From Pseudomonadota bacterium (lineage in GTDB: Bacteria > Pseudomonadota > Gammaproteobacteria > Steroidobacterales > Steroidobacteraceae): a stretch of DNA of 64,000 nt. The notes below the pieces were generated by a model. The model was not told the DNA's origin. It was given only the letters and a program-made list of their open reading frames with translations, and searched no databases. Position numbers and translations under genes: made by a program. The stretch covers positions 1-64,000 of the forward strand of contig JAJYAM010000003.1 of the NCBI GenBank assembly GCA_021779535.1, read 5' to 3'. Positions within the stretch are counted from its first letter, which is position 1, and every line of letters begins with the position of its first letter. Below are positions 16,728 through 24,917 of this stretch, in pieces.

Positions 16728-18586
16728 CAGAAGGCCTGGCCCAGTCCGACGTAGATCTCGTACGGGTCGTCGCTCGGACTATACCGCTTCGCGGGCAGCG
16801 CGAAGTCGATCCGGATCGGTCCGATCGGCGTGTAATAGCGAAGGCCCGCGCCGATGCCGACGCGCAGCACGTTCGGAAGCGGTTTCAAGCTCGCGCTGAC
16901 CTGCCCGGCGTCGGCGAACACGGCCGCACCCCAGTTCTTGCCGAATCGCTGCCGGAACTCCAGGGACCCGGCGATGATCGCGGTCCCGCCGATCGGCGTC
17001 GTCGTGTGCGGGAACACCGGCCCGACGCCTTGATAGCGAAAGCCGCGGATCGTGCTGCTGCCGCCACCGTAGAAGCGCTGGTCCGGCGGCAAACTGAACT
17101 CCCCGGCGCCCTTCGCGAGACCCGCGAGCGCGCGCACCGCGAGCACGCTGCGCCCCGGCGCAGTCCAGCCGAATCGGTGCAGGTCGAGGTAGCCGGCGAG
17201 CTTCAGCTGCGTGATCACGAACGTCGCGCTCGGCGAACCGATCGATCGCGTCGGCGTCACCGTGAGCGAATCGCGCATGCCCCGGAGCGGGTCCTGGAGC
17301 GGTGATCCGAGGTTCGTCGAATCGTATTCGAACCCGACCGGCAGCTCGATCAACGTGTACCGGCGCCGCAATACCGATCCGGGCGGCTGGATGATGAGTT
17401 CGTTCGCGGCGGTGACGCCGACGTTCGCGGTCCAAACGCTCGAGAGCCTGCGGACCAGGGTTGCGCCGGTCGTCAGCGCGGTCTGATCGTAGGCGACCAG
17501 CGATTGCTTGACCGCGTTGACCGCGAATTGCACCGATTGCTCGCGGTCGCCGAACTCCGGCTTCACGAGCTTCGCCGACACGTCGTAGCCGAGTCCCGTG
17601 GTCGCACTGCCCCCGAAGTTCGTCACCGAGGACGACACGCTGAACCGCTCCGCCTGCCCGAAGACGTTCCGGTCCGTCCAGGTCACGCCGCCGCTGCCAC
17701 CGAGATCACTGGAATAGGCCGCGTTGATCGACACGGCATGGCGTGGCCGCTCGCGCACGACGAACGTGATCGGCACGCCGCCGGCCGCGTCCGGCGTCTT
17801 GCCGACGTGCACGCTCACCGTCGAGAACACGCCGACGTCGATCAGTTCGGTGCGTGCGCGCTCGATGGCCGCCGGCGAGTACGGCTCGCCCCGCCGCAAC
17901 GGCAGGCGGCGCAGCACATAGCGCTCGTGGACGCGCTTCAATCCCTCGATCGCTATCGCGCCGATCCGCACCCGCGGCCCGGTGACGACCGGGAACGAGA
18001 CGTCGAGCACGTGCCGGGTGTCGTCCAGCGTCGCGACCGGCGGATCGACCCGGGCGAACGCATAGCCTCGATCCTCGAGCGCAGTCCGCACCCGCGCCCC
18101 GCCGGCGAGCACGGCGGCGGCGACCGCGGGCTCGCCCGGCCGCAGCCCGAGGACCGCGCGGGCGAACGGCGGGACCTCGCCGTCGATGGAAATTCGCCCG
18201 AGGCGATACCGCGGTCCGAGCGCGAACCCGACGGCGACGCTCGCATCATGGCCTTTCGGGAGCTGCGCCAGGTTTTCCGGGAGCCGTGGATCGGCGAGCG
18301 GCCGCCCGTCGATCGTGATCGTGACCGACGCCTGGTAATACCCGAAGCTGTCGAGCACCGTCTTCAGGCGGTCGACGTCGGTGCGCGCGCGGACGATCAG
18401 CCCGAACGGACCGACCGGCGCCGTCCCGCGCAGCGTCTGCAACTCCGCGGTCGCCGCGAGCGCGGCGTCGAGGCCGCCGTTGCCCGTCGCTGCGATCGAC
18501 ACACGGTACGCCAGCGTTCCCGCGGCGAGCGCGACGTGCACGCCGGTCAGGATCAGCGCGACCGCGATGATGCCCGCGCGGAGCAT
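16727..18586 (-). CDS. tamA: Outer-membrane assembly factor TamA (BamA/Omp85 family)
   Basis: A 619-residue Omp85 protein. It has a signal peptide (residues 1-22), three POTRA domains at about 28-260 (including YRVSIAATGNGGLDAAL and GRISIDGEVPPFARAVLG), and a C-terminal 16-stranded barrel. The barrel contains the family signature FYGGGSSTIRGFRYQGVGP near residue 500 and FGKNWGAAVFADAGQV, and ends in a final strand closing with aromatic F (YVGLGQAF). It would sit in the outer membrane and pair with TamB. The start chosen is ATG 18586; GTG 18610 overlaps the previous stop as GTGA and would add eight residues, so either may be used. Order on the minus strand is methyltransferase, tamA, tamB. Confidence 0.93.
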   Translation of the reverse strand: MLRAGIIAVALILTGVHVALAAGTLAYRVSIAATGNGGLDAALAATAELQTLRGTAPVGPFGLIVRARTDVDRLKTVLDSFGYYQASVTITIDGRPLADPRLPENLAQLPKGHDASVAVGFALGPRYRLGRISIDGEVPPFARAVLGLRPGEPAVAAAVLAGGARVRTALEDRGYAFARVDPPVATLDDTRHVLDVSFPVVTGPRVRIGAIAIEGLKRVHERYVLRRLPLRRGEPYSPAAIERARTELIDVGVFSTVSVHVGKTPDAAGGVPITFVVRERPRHAVSINAAYSSDLGGSGGVTWTDRNVFGQAERFSVSSSVTNFGGSATTGLGYDVSAKLVKPEFGDREQSVQFAVNAVKQSLVAYDQTALTTGATLVRRLSSVWTANVGVTAANELIIQPPGSVLRRRYTLIELPVGFEYDSTNLGSPLQDPLRGMRDSLTVTPTRSIGSPSATFVITQLKLAGYLDLHRFGWTAPGRSVLAVRALAGLAKGAGEFSLPPDQRFYGGGSSTIRGFRYQGVGPVFPHTTTPIGGTAIIAGSLEFRQRFGKNWGAAVFADAGQVSASLKPLPNVLRVGIGAGLRYYTPIGPIRIDFALPAKRYSPSDDPYEIYVGLGQAF

Positions 18587-18606
18587 CGATCGTGGGGCGC
18601 CGTCCG

Positions 18607-19875
18607 TCACGGCAGGATTTGCGGACGGGGGATCGGGACCGCGAAGCGCCCGCCCCATTCGCGGATGTAGGCCATCTGATCGACGATCTCCTCGCGCCAG
18701 TTCCACGGCAGGATCAGCACGACGTCCGGCCTCGTCTCGCGGATCCGCTCGGGCGCGTGGATCGGAATGCGGGTTCCCGGCGTGAACCGGCCCTGCTTGT
18801 AGGGATTGCGGTCGACCGTGTAATCGAGGAAGTCGGTACGGATGCCGCAATAATTGAGCAGCGTGTTGCCCTTGCCGGGCGCACCGTAACCGACGATCGT
18901 CTTGCCTCGCCGCTTCAGGTCGATCAGGAACTCCAGGATGTCGCGCTTCGTCGCCTTGACCCGCTCGTCGAACCGGCGGTAGGTCGCCAGATCCTCGAGC
19001 CCGAGCTGCCGCTCCTGCGCGCGCATCCGCGCGACCCGCTCCGTCGGCGGCTTCGTCTGATCGTCGGCGTGCCGCCCGTGGATGCGAATCGATCCGCCGT
19101 GCGTCGGCAGCTCCTCGACGTCGAACAGCGTGAGCCCATGCGCCGCGAACACGCGAGCGGCGGTCGAGAACGAGAAGTAGCTGAAATGCTCGTGGTAGAT
19201 CGTGTCGAACTGATTCTCCTCGATCAGCCGCTGCAGGTGCGGGAACTCCATCGTCAACACGGCGCCCGGCTTCATCAGCTGCTTCAGGCCGGCGACGAAA
19301 TCGTTCAGGTCCGGCACGTGCGCGAGCACGTTGTTGCCGATCACGAGATCCGCCTGACCGAACTCGCGGACGATCCGCGCGGCGTTCGCGCGGGAATGGA
19401 AGGACACGTCGGACCGGACCCCGGCCTCGACCGCCGCTCGAGCGACGTTCGCCGCCGGCTCGATCCCGAGCACCGGTACGCCGGCCGCGGCGAAGTGGCG
19501 CAGCAGGTAGCCGTCGTTGCTCGCGATCTCGACCACCAGGCTGCCGGCGCCGAGCCGCAGGCGTTCGCGCATCCGCTCGGCGTAGCGGGCGGCATGCGCG
19601 ATCCAGGCATCCGAGAACGACGAGAAGTACGCGTACTCGCTGAAGATCTCCGCGGGCGCGACGAATTCGTCGAGTTGCACGAGCAGGCACGCGTGGCAGA
19701 CGCGCGCGTGCAGCGGATAGAACGGCTCCATCGCGTGGAGCCGGCCCGCCTCGAGGAAGCTCTGGACCAGCGGCGACGTTCCGAGATCCGCGAACGTCGA
19801 CGCGTCGCCCCCGCCGCAGAAACGGCATTTGAACCCCGCGGCCTTCCGCACCGCCTCCGCCGTCGCCATCGTCAT
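18607..19875 (-). CDS. Class I SAM-dependent C-methyltransferase (NDP-sugar type) with zinc-binding N-terminus
   Basis: A 422-residue protein with the three-part architecture of sugar C-methyltransferases such as TylC3 and NovU. The N-terminal zinc domain has C17-x2-C20 and C60-x2-C63. A Rossmann methyltransferase core at about 100-210 carries VVEIASNDGYLL and LVIGNNVLAHVPDLNDFVAG. The C-terminal domain shows YHEHFSYFS and GYGAPGKGNTLLNYCGI. Known relatives methylate C-3 of NDP-4-keto-6-deoxysugars; the substrate here is not shown by the sequence, and no deoxysugar genes are in the window. It lies directly upstream of tamA with a possible 4-base overlap, so it may belong to the tam transcription unit. 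GAGCGAGGCGG precedes ATG 19875. Confidence 0.87.
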   Translation of the reverse strand: MTMATAEAVRKAAGFKCRFCGGGDASTFADLGTSPLVQSFLEAGRLHAMEPFYPLHARVCHACLLVQLDEFVAPAEIFSEYAYFSSFSDAWIAHAARYAERMRERLRLGAGSLVVEIASNDGYLLRHFAAAGVPVLGIEPAANVARAAVEAGVRSDVSFHSRANAARIVREFGQADLVIGNNVLAHVPDLNDFVAGLKQLMKPGAVLTMEFPHLQRLIEENQFDTIYHEHFSYFSFSTAARVFAAHGLTLFDVEELPTHGGSIRIHGRHADDQTKPPTERVARMRAQERQLGLEDLATYRRFDERVKATKRDILEFLIDLKRRGKTIVGYGAPGKGNTLLNYCGIRTDFLDYTVDRNPYKQGRFTPGTRIPIHAPERIRETRPDVVLILPWNWREEIVDQMAYIREWGGRFAVPIPRPQILP

Positions 19876-19983
19876 CGCTGCCGCCTCGCTCGAGCGCCGA
19901 TTCCCGCCCGCACAGTATAAAGGCAGCGAGCGTCCGCCCGGAGGGGCCCGGCGCCGCGGTCGCGCACGCGGCGCGACGGGCGC

Positions 19984-22005
19984 TCAGCGCTCGATCAGGA
20001 CGCGATCGCGGGCGACGGGCCGGTCGACGCCGAGACCGAGGTCGCGCGCGACCGCATGCGCCGAGTACACGGCGGCGGCGATGATCGACGGCTGGCGGCA
20101 ATCGCCGATGCGCACCACCCGGGAGTCCGGCGCGGCGCCGCCGGGTCCGGCGAGTGCGGCGTGCAGCGCATCGTCCGGCTCCCGCGACGTGACGAGCACC
20201 AGCGCATCGGCGCCCCACGCCGCGCCGCGGCCGGTGAACACGCACTCGGCCCGCAGCGTCGCGCCGTCGAACCCGACGACCGCCGTGCTGACCAGGATCT
20301 CGATGCCCGCCTCGAGCATTCCGCGTTGCGTGCGCCGCTGCTCGGCCGTGTGGCTGCTCCATTCGCCGGCTCGACCGGCGGTCGTCACGTAGCGCACGTG
20401 CGCGCCGGCGCCGGCGAGCGCGAGCGCGATCACCGGGCCGAGGTAATAGTGATCGTCGTCGAAGACGACGACGCGGCCCTGGGGCCGGAGGCCGTCCATC
20501 ACGTCGTCCGGCGTATACACGCGCTCCGGTCCGAGCGCGATCGGGCGCGCGTGCCAGCGACCGGTCCCGTCGCGCCGCCAGCGCGCGCCGGTCGCGATCA
20601 GCACGTGATCGACGGCGAATTCGCGGATCGTCGCCGCGTCGATTGCGCTGCCGTAGTAGGTCGCGACGTTCGCCATCCGGGCGATCTGGCCGACCCGGTA
20701 GTCGCGCACCCGCGCCCAGGCTCCAAGCCCCGGCAGACGACTCTCGCGGCTGACGCGTCCGCCGGGCAACGGCTCCCGGTCGGCGAGCGACACGTCGAAA
20801 CCGCGGCGCCCGAGCACGTGCGCGGCTTCGAGCCCCGCCGCGCCGGCACCGACGATCAGCACCGAGCCGCGCCCGTCCGGAACGCGTTCGGGGTGCCAGC
20901 CGCGGCGCCACTCCTCGCCGATCGTCGGGTTCTGGGTGCAGCGGATCGCCGCGCCGCGCGCATCGTGCGCATAACACACGTTGCAGCCGATGCACTCGCG
21001 AATCTCGTCGATCCGGCCGTCGCGGATCTTGCGCGGCAGGAACGGATCGGCGATCGAGGGGCGCGCCGCGCCGACGAGATCGACGACGCCGCTGCGAACC
21101 TGGCGCAGCATCGCATCCGGCGAGGTGAAGCGCCCGACGCTCACGACGGGCCGGCCGGTGAGCCCCCGTGCGGCGCGCACGCGGCTCTCGAGCGCGCCTT
21201 CCTCGACGAAGCGCGACGACCCCATTTCCTCCTCGTAGTCGCCGATCACGAGGTCCCACAGATCCGCGAGCGGACCGAGCGAGGCGAGCAGCTCGTGCGC
21301 CTCCTCGCCGGTCAAGTGCTCGTCGCCGTGGCCGTCGGCGGAGAATCGCGCCGCCACCGCGCAGCGGTCGCCGACCGCGTCGCGGGTCTCCTCGAGCAGC
21401 TCACGGAACAAGCGCGCCCGGTTCGCGAGCGGCCCGCCATATTCGTCCCGCCGGTCGTTCAGGCTTCGGGACAGGAACTCCGCGAGCAGGTAGCCGTGGG
21501 TCGGGTACACGTACACGATGTCGAAGCCCGCCTCGCGCGCGCGGCGCGCGGCGGCCCGGTGCCATTCCTTCAGGCGGCGAATGTCGGCGCGATCCATGCG
21601 TTGCGACTGGATCGGGTCCTCCCGCGACGGCATCGAGCGCACGCCGAGCGAGGCCGCGCGCGTCGCCAGGTTCGCGACGTAGCTGCCGCCGTGCCACAAC
21701 TCGATCCCGGCGAGCGCGCCGTGCCGGTGGACGCCTGCGGCGATCCTGGCCAGGTTGGCAACGTCGCCGTCGTCCCAGATGGAAGCGAACGGGTAGGGAT
21801 GATCGTCCGAGCTCGGATGGATCGAGCAATATTCGGTGCAGACGACGCCCCAGCCGCCTTCGGCCTTCACCTCGCGCAGCGCCGCCAGGGTGTGCGGCAA
21901 GGCATGCCCCATGCCGGTGCAGTGCGGGACCTGGTAGAAGCGGTTCGGCGCGGTGACCGGCCCGATCCGCAGGGGTTCGAACAGCGGCGCAAATCGAGCG
22001 TCCAT
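19984..22005 (-). CDS. Trimethylamine/dimethylamine dehydrogenase-like iron-sulfur flavoprotein
   Basis: A 673-residue member of the Old-Yellow-Enzyme-plus-reductase family, closest in motifs to trimethylamine and dimethylamine dehydrogenases. The N-terminal barrel has NRFYQVPHCTGMG, with C29 at the position of the 6-S-cysteinyl-FMN cysteine, CTEYCSIHPSSDD (Y59), ELWHGG (W104), and VYVYPTH (Y167, H170). A 4Fe-4S site follows (C338, C341, C344, C356 in RECIGCNVC and RCTQNP), then EEWRRGWHPER and an ADP-binding region with VLIVGAGAAGLEAA. Characterised relatives oxidatively remove a methyl group as formaldehyde. Two Trp of the substrate cage described for trimethylamine dehydrogenase seem replaced (Y257, H347 region), so the substrate may differ. 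ATG 22005 follows GAGGA; TTG 22011 is less likely. Confidence 0.86.
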   Translation of the reverse strand: MDARFAPLFEPLRIGPVTAPNRFYQVPHCTGMGHALPHTLAALREVKAEGGWGVVCTEYCSIHPSSDDHPYPFASIWDDGDVANLARIAAGVHRHGALAGIELWHGGSYVANLATRAASLGVRSMPSREDPIQSQRMDRADIRRLKEWHRAAARRAREAGFDIVYVYPTHGYLLAEFLSRSLNDRRDEYGGPLANRARLFRELLEETRDAVGDRCAVAARFSADGHGDEHLTGEEAHELLASLGPLADLWDLVIGDYEEEMGSSRFVEEGALESRVRAARGLTGRPVVSVGRFTSPDAMLRQVRSGVVDLVGAARPSIADPFLPRKIRDGRIDEIRECIGCNVCYAHDARGAAIRCTQNPTIGEEWRRGWHPERVPDGRGSVLIVGAGAAGLEAAHVLGRRGFDVSLADREPLPGGRVSRESRLPGLGAWARVRDYRVGQIARMANVATYYGSAIDAATIREFAVDHVLIATGARWRRDGTGRWHARPIALGPERVYTPDDVMDGLRPQGRVVVFDDDHYYLGPVIALALAGAGAHVRYVTTAGRAGEWSSHTAEQRRTQRGMLEAGIEILVSTAVVGFDGATLRAECVFTGRGAAWGADALVLVTSREPDDALHAALAGPGGAAPDSRVVRIGDCRQPSIIAAAVYSAHAVARDLGLGVDRPVARDRVLIER

Positions 22006-22085
22006 CGGCAATGTGTCCTCGGGTGCCGAGCGGCGCCTGCTCCCGACCGCCGGCGCTTCGGTCGACGGACCGGAATGGCGTCCTG

Positions 22086-22105
22086 AATTATATGATCATA
22101 TAATT
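22086..22105. promoter_or_regulatory. 20-bp perfect palindrome, probable operator between divergent genes
   Basis: AATTATATGATCATATAATT reads identically on both strands and lies in an AT-only patch within otherwise very GC-rich DNA. It sits between the divergently transcribed TMADH-like gene (start 22005, minus) and the MttB-like gene (start 22144, plus). A perfect inverted repeat of this length in a divergent promoter is best explained as the binding site of a dimeric repressor or activator. No regulator gene is adjacent, so the protein is unknown. Confidence 0.72.
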
Positions 22106-22125
22106 TAATATATTTTCATATAACT
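22106..22125. promoter_or_regulatory. Second, imperfect copy of the palindromic operator
   Basis: The right arm (TCATATAACT, 22116-22125) matches the right arm of the upstream palindrome at nine of ten bases; the left arm (TAATATATTT, 22106-22115) matches at about six of ten. The half-site TCATATAA is repeated exactly 20 bases apart (22096 and 22116), about two helical turns, so two dimers could bind on the same face of the DNA. The MttB-like start codon is 18 bases beyond it, so occupancy would probably block transcription or translation initiation of that gene. Confidence 0.55.
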
Positions 22126-22143
22126 TGCCTGAGGAGCGCACCC

Positions 22144-23655
22144 TTGGCGCACCGTCCGACGTTGCATCGGCGAGCCGCGTCGGCCGCCGCGGCCGCGACC
22201 GCCGATCGGGGCCTGCATCGCGGCCCGACCCCGCCGTACGAGCCGTTCGACGCGGCCACGGTCGATCGCCTGATCGACGCCGCCGTCAGCTTGCTGCGCG
22301 ACTCGGGCTGCCTGTTCGAGCCGGACACCGAGGCGAGCCAGATCCTGCGTTCGGCGGGCTGCGACGTGAGCGTCGACGGGGTCGTACGCTTCGACCCCGG
22401 GCTCGTGCGAGCCGCGCTCGGCACGGTGGGCCGGCGCGCGCGCCTGTGGAACCGCGACGCCGATGCCTGGCTCGATCTCGACGCCGCGCACACCTGGTTC
22501 ATCCCCGGGATGACCTGCATCAAGGTCTGCGACGCGGCCGACGCCGCGCCCCGCGACAGCACCGCGGACGACCTCGCGGCCGTGACCCGGCTCGCGGATG
22601 CGTTGCCGAACATCGACGCGGTCTGCGTGGCCTGCAAGGACGTGCCGCGATCCGACGCCGATGGCGAGATCAACGAATTCGCGGTGATGGTCCAGAACAC
22701 CACCAAGCCGCTCGAATATCTGTGCGAGCACGCCGCCTCGCTCGGGGTGGCGATCGACCTCGCCGCGGCCGTGCGCGGCTCGCGCGAGGCGCTCGCCGAG
22801 CGCCCGTATTTCCTGCAGATCGTCACGCCGCTGCCGCTCGGGTACTGGCGGACCCACGGCGACCAGATCATCCTCGCGGCCCGATCCGGCGTACCCGTGA
22901 GCGTCGGCACCTTGCCGATCGGCGGCGCCTCGACGCCGATCACCGTGTCCGGCGCGATCGTGAACAGCCTGGCCACCGATTTTGCCGGCATGGTGCTCGG
23001 CCAGCTCGTGCGCCCGGGTGCGTTCGTGATCGGCAGCTCCGACGTGAGCTTCATGGAACCCGCGACCGGCGGGATCGGTCACTTCAGCCACGCGACGCTC
23101 GCGGACCTCGCGATGCATCAGATCCGGCGCCGCCTCGGGATTCCCTCGTTCACCGGCTACGCGGGCCAGGCCTCGGCGCCGACCTTCAATCAGGACGCGG
23201 TCTGGGAGATCGGCGCGAGCCTGATGCAGGTGTTCTTCAGCCGGCCCGCGACCCTCGACTACCTCGGCTCGCTCGACGAGGGCATCACTTATTCGCTGCA
23301 CGCCCTGTGCCTGTGCGACGAACTCGCCGGGCTGCTGCGCAGCCTGTGGCGCGGCATCCCCGTCGATGCCGAATCGATCGCGCTCGACGTGATGCGCGCG
23401 GTCGGGCCGCGCGGCAACTATCTCGCGCTCGATCACACCGCGTCGCATTGCCGGGACGAGGTCTGGCCGGCGCGCTACCTCGGCGCGATGCTGCCGACCC
23501 GCAGCAACGGCCGGCCGCTGCTCGATCTGCTGGCGCGGATCGATCTCGACCTGCGGCGCATCCAAGCCACCCACGCACCGCCGCCGCTGTCCCCGCAGAC
23601 CCGGTCGCGACTCGGCGAAATCCAGGCCCGCGCGGCGGCCGCGCGCATCGCCTAG
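22144..23655 (+). CDS. Second MttB-family (trimethylamine methyltransferase-like) protein, non-pyrrolysine type
   Basis: A 503-residue MttB-superfamily protein, clearly a distant paralogue of the one at 5151. Markers are TVDRLIDAAVSLLRDSGCLF near the N-terminus, SGVPVSVGTLPIGGASTPIT and PSFTGYAGQASAPTFNQDA in the centre, LDEGITYSLHALCLCDEL, and LDVMRAVGPRGNYLALDHTA. The frame contains no internal UAG. The start is TTG 22144, preceded by GAGGAG with eight bases of spacing; no ATG fits. It is divergent from the TMADH-like gene across the palindromic operator, which suggests shared control and a role in methylated-amine breakdown. The corrinoid partner expected from studied relatives is not in this window. 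Its stop overlaps the convergent DUF2817 gene by four bases. Confidence 0.86.
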   Translation: MAHRPTLHRRAASAAAAATADRGLHRGPTPPYEPFDAATVDRLIDAAVSLLRDSGCLFEPDTEASQILRSAGCDVSVDGVVRFDPGLVRAALGTVGRRARLWNRDADAWLDLDAAHTWFIPGMTCIKVCDAADAAPRDSTADDLAAVTRLADALPNIDAVCVACKDVPRSDADGEINEFAVMVQNTTKPLEYLCEHAASLGVAIDLAAAVRGSREALAERPYFLQIVTPLPLGYWRTHGDQIILAARSGVPVSVGTLPIGGASTPITVSGAIVNSLATDFAGMVLGQLVRPGAFVIGSSDVSFMEPATGGIGHFSHATLADLAMHQIRRRLGIPSFTGYAGQASAPTFNQDAVWEIGASLMQVFFSRPATLDYLGSLDEGITYSLHALCLCDELAGLLRSLWRGIPVDAESIALDVMRAVGPRGNYLALDHTASHCRDEVWPARYLGAMLPTRSNGRPLLDLLARIDLDLRRIQATHAPPPLSPQTRSRLGEIQARAAAARIA

Positions 23656-24737
23656 GCGCGCGACAACCCGGCGATGGCCTCTCGCGTCGCGAGCAACGAC
23701 TGACCGGCCACCATGCCCTTCCAGTCGTCCCGGTCGTCGTAGAACGCCGCGCGCACGCGTGCCTTGAGCGCGCGCCCGGACTCGCTCGCCGGGTCGCCGC
23801 GGGCGTGCAGCCAGGCATCCGCGCGAACCGCGTACAGGGTCTCCTCGAGCGGGACGGTGCCGAATTCCAGCGCGACGCCGGTGACCTGCGCCCGCGGCAG
23901 CACGCCGGCGGCCGCGCCGAGTCCGTCGCCGACGATCGGCGCCGACGTCGACGTCGCATCGAACGGACACGTGATCGCCGCGCCGTACCAGTCGGCCGCG
24001 CGCCGGTAGGCGTCGCTTCCGGGCATCGCGGTGACGATCCGCTCGCCGTAACCGCGCGGTCCGAGCCCGGTATGGAAATCCAGGATCGCGACGTGCGCGG
24101 CACGGCCCAGATAGGTCTCGAAGATCGCGGTCTGGGTGCGCCGGGACCACGTCGCCGCGTCGCCCCCGTAGAAAATACCGTCGCGGTCGCGGTACTGGCC
24201 GGCGGAGATCGCGCGCTGCAGCGCCGGCTTCCCGGCACGCGCCGCAAACGCCTGCAGCACCGCCGCGCTCGCCGCGAGCGAGGTGTCGGTCCATTCCGCC
24301 GGACACAGCGCGATCCGCAGCGCCTCGTAGTCGGCGTTTTCCGGCGGCGGCTTCGAGAAATCGATCCAATTGCGGTTCAAATCGACGTTCTCGTGCGTCA
24401 CGCGCCGCAACCAGGCGAACCCATAGGGGTTGATCGCGTGGATCAGCAGTGCGCCGAAGCCTCGCGGCAACCGTGCGGCTTCGCCGCGATTCAGCCAATC
24501 GATCTGCGCACCCGATCCGCAGAATCCCTCGACGCCGTGCGTCGCGCCGATCATCACGAGCACCCGCTCGGCATCCCGCGGCCCGAACCACGCGACGTCG
24601 GTGGACAGATCGCCGCCGTCCGGGCCGCGTTCCGGGTGGTTCGCCCGATCGAGGACCCCGCCCGCCCGCGCCGCCGCCGCGCGAAATTTGGCGCGCGCCT
24701 CGCGATAATCGGCACTGAAGCTATCGGTCGCGTTCAC
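23652..24737 (-). CDS. DUF2817 family M14-like zinc carboxypeptidase
   Basis: A 361-residue protein of the DUF2817 family, a branch of the M14 metallopeptidase fold. The zinc-binding pair appears in GATHGVEGFCGSG (H67, E70); further motifs are INPYGFAWLRRVTHENVDLN, with conserved Asn/Asp/Arg around the specificity pocket, and the third ligand candidate in ILDFHTGLGPRGYGE. The glutamate of VALEFGTVPLEE is a candidate general base. No signal peptide is visible, so it is probably cytoplasmic. The substrate is unknown; relatives resemble aspartoacylase/succinylglutamate desuccinylase enzymes. GTG 24737 is chosen because GGAGGGG lies seven bases upstream. It is convergent with the MttB-like gene. 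Confidence 0.83.
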   Translation of the reverse strand: MNATDSFSADYREARAKFRAAAARAGGVLDRANHPERGPDGGDLSTDVAWFGPRDAERVLVMIGATHGVEGFCGSGAQIDWLNRGEAARLPRGFGALLIHAINPYGFAWLRRVTHENVDLNRNWIDFSKPPPENADYEALRIALCPAEWTDTSLAASAAVLQAFAARAGKPALQRAISAGQYRDRDGIFYGGDAATWSRRTQTAIFETYLGRAAHVAILDFHTGLGPRGYGERIVTAMPGSDAYRRAADWYGAAITCPFDATSTSAPIVGDGLGAAAGVLPRAQVTGVALEFGTVPLEETLYAVRADAWLHARGDPASESGRALKARVRAAFYDDRDDWKGMVAGQSLLATREAIAGLSRA

Positions 24738-24917
24738 GCCAGGGCCCCTCCGATCGTCACGACGATCCGTCGGCGGCCGGTGGCCGCTCCTCGCCCGTAT
24801 TGTATGCTTCGCCGCGAAAGCGGCCTCCAAAAAAGACCGGCGAGCCGCCGCACCAATTCGCCGCGGGGTGGTCCAACGAGCCGTGCGGCACGCACGACGG
24901 GCGAAAGGACGAATTCG

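Noticed and set aside
22125-24900. Long plus-strand open frame running upstream of the M16 peptidase start
   Set aside because: The upstream part overlaps the MttB-like and DUF2817 genes in another frame and has no recognisable protein; the signal peptide and ribosome site place the real start at 24918.
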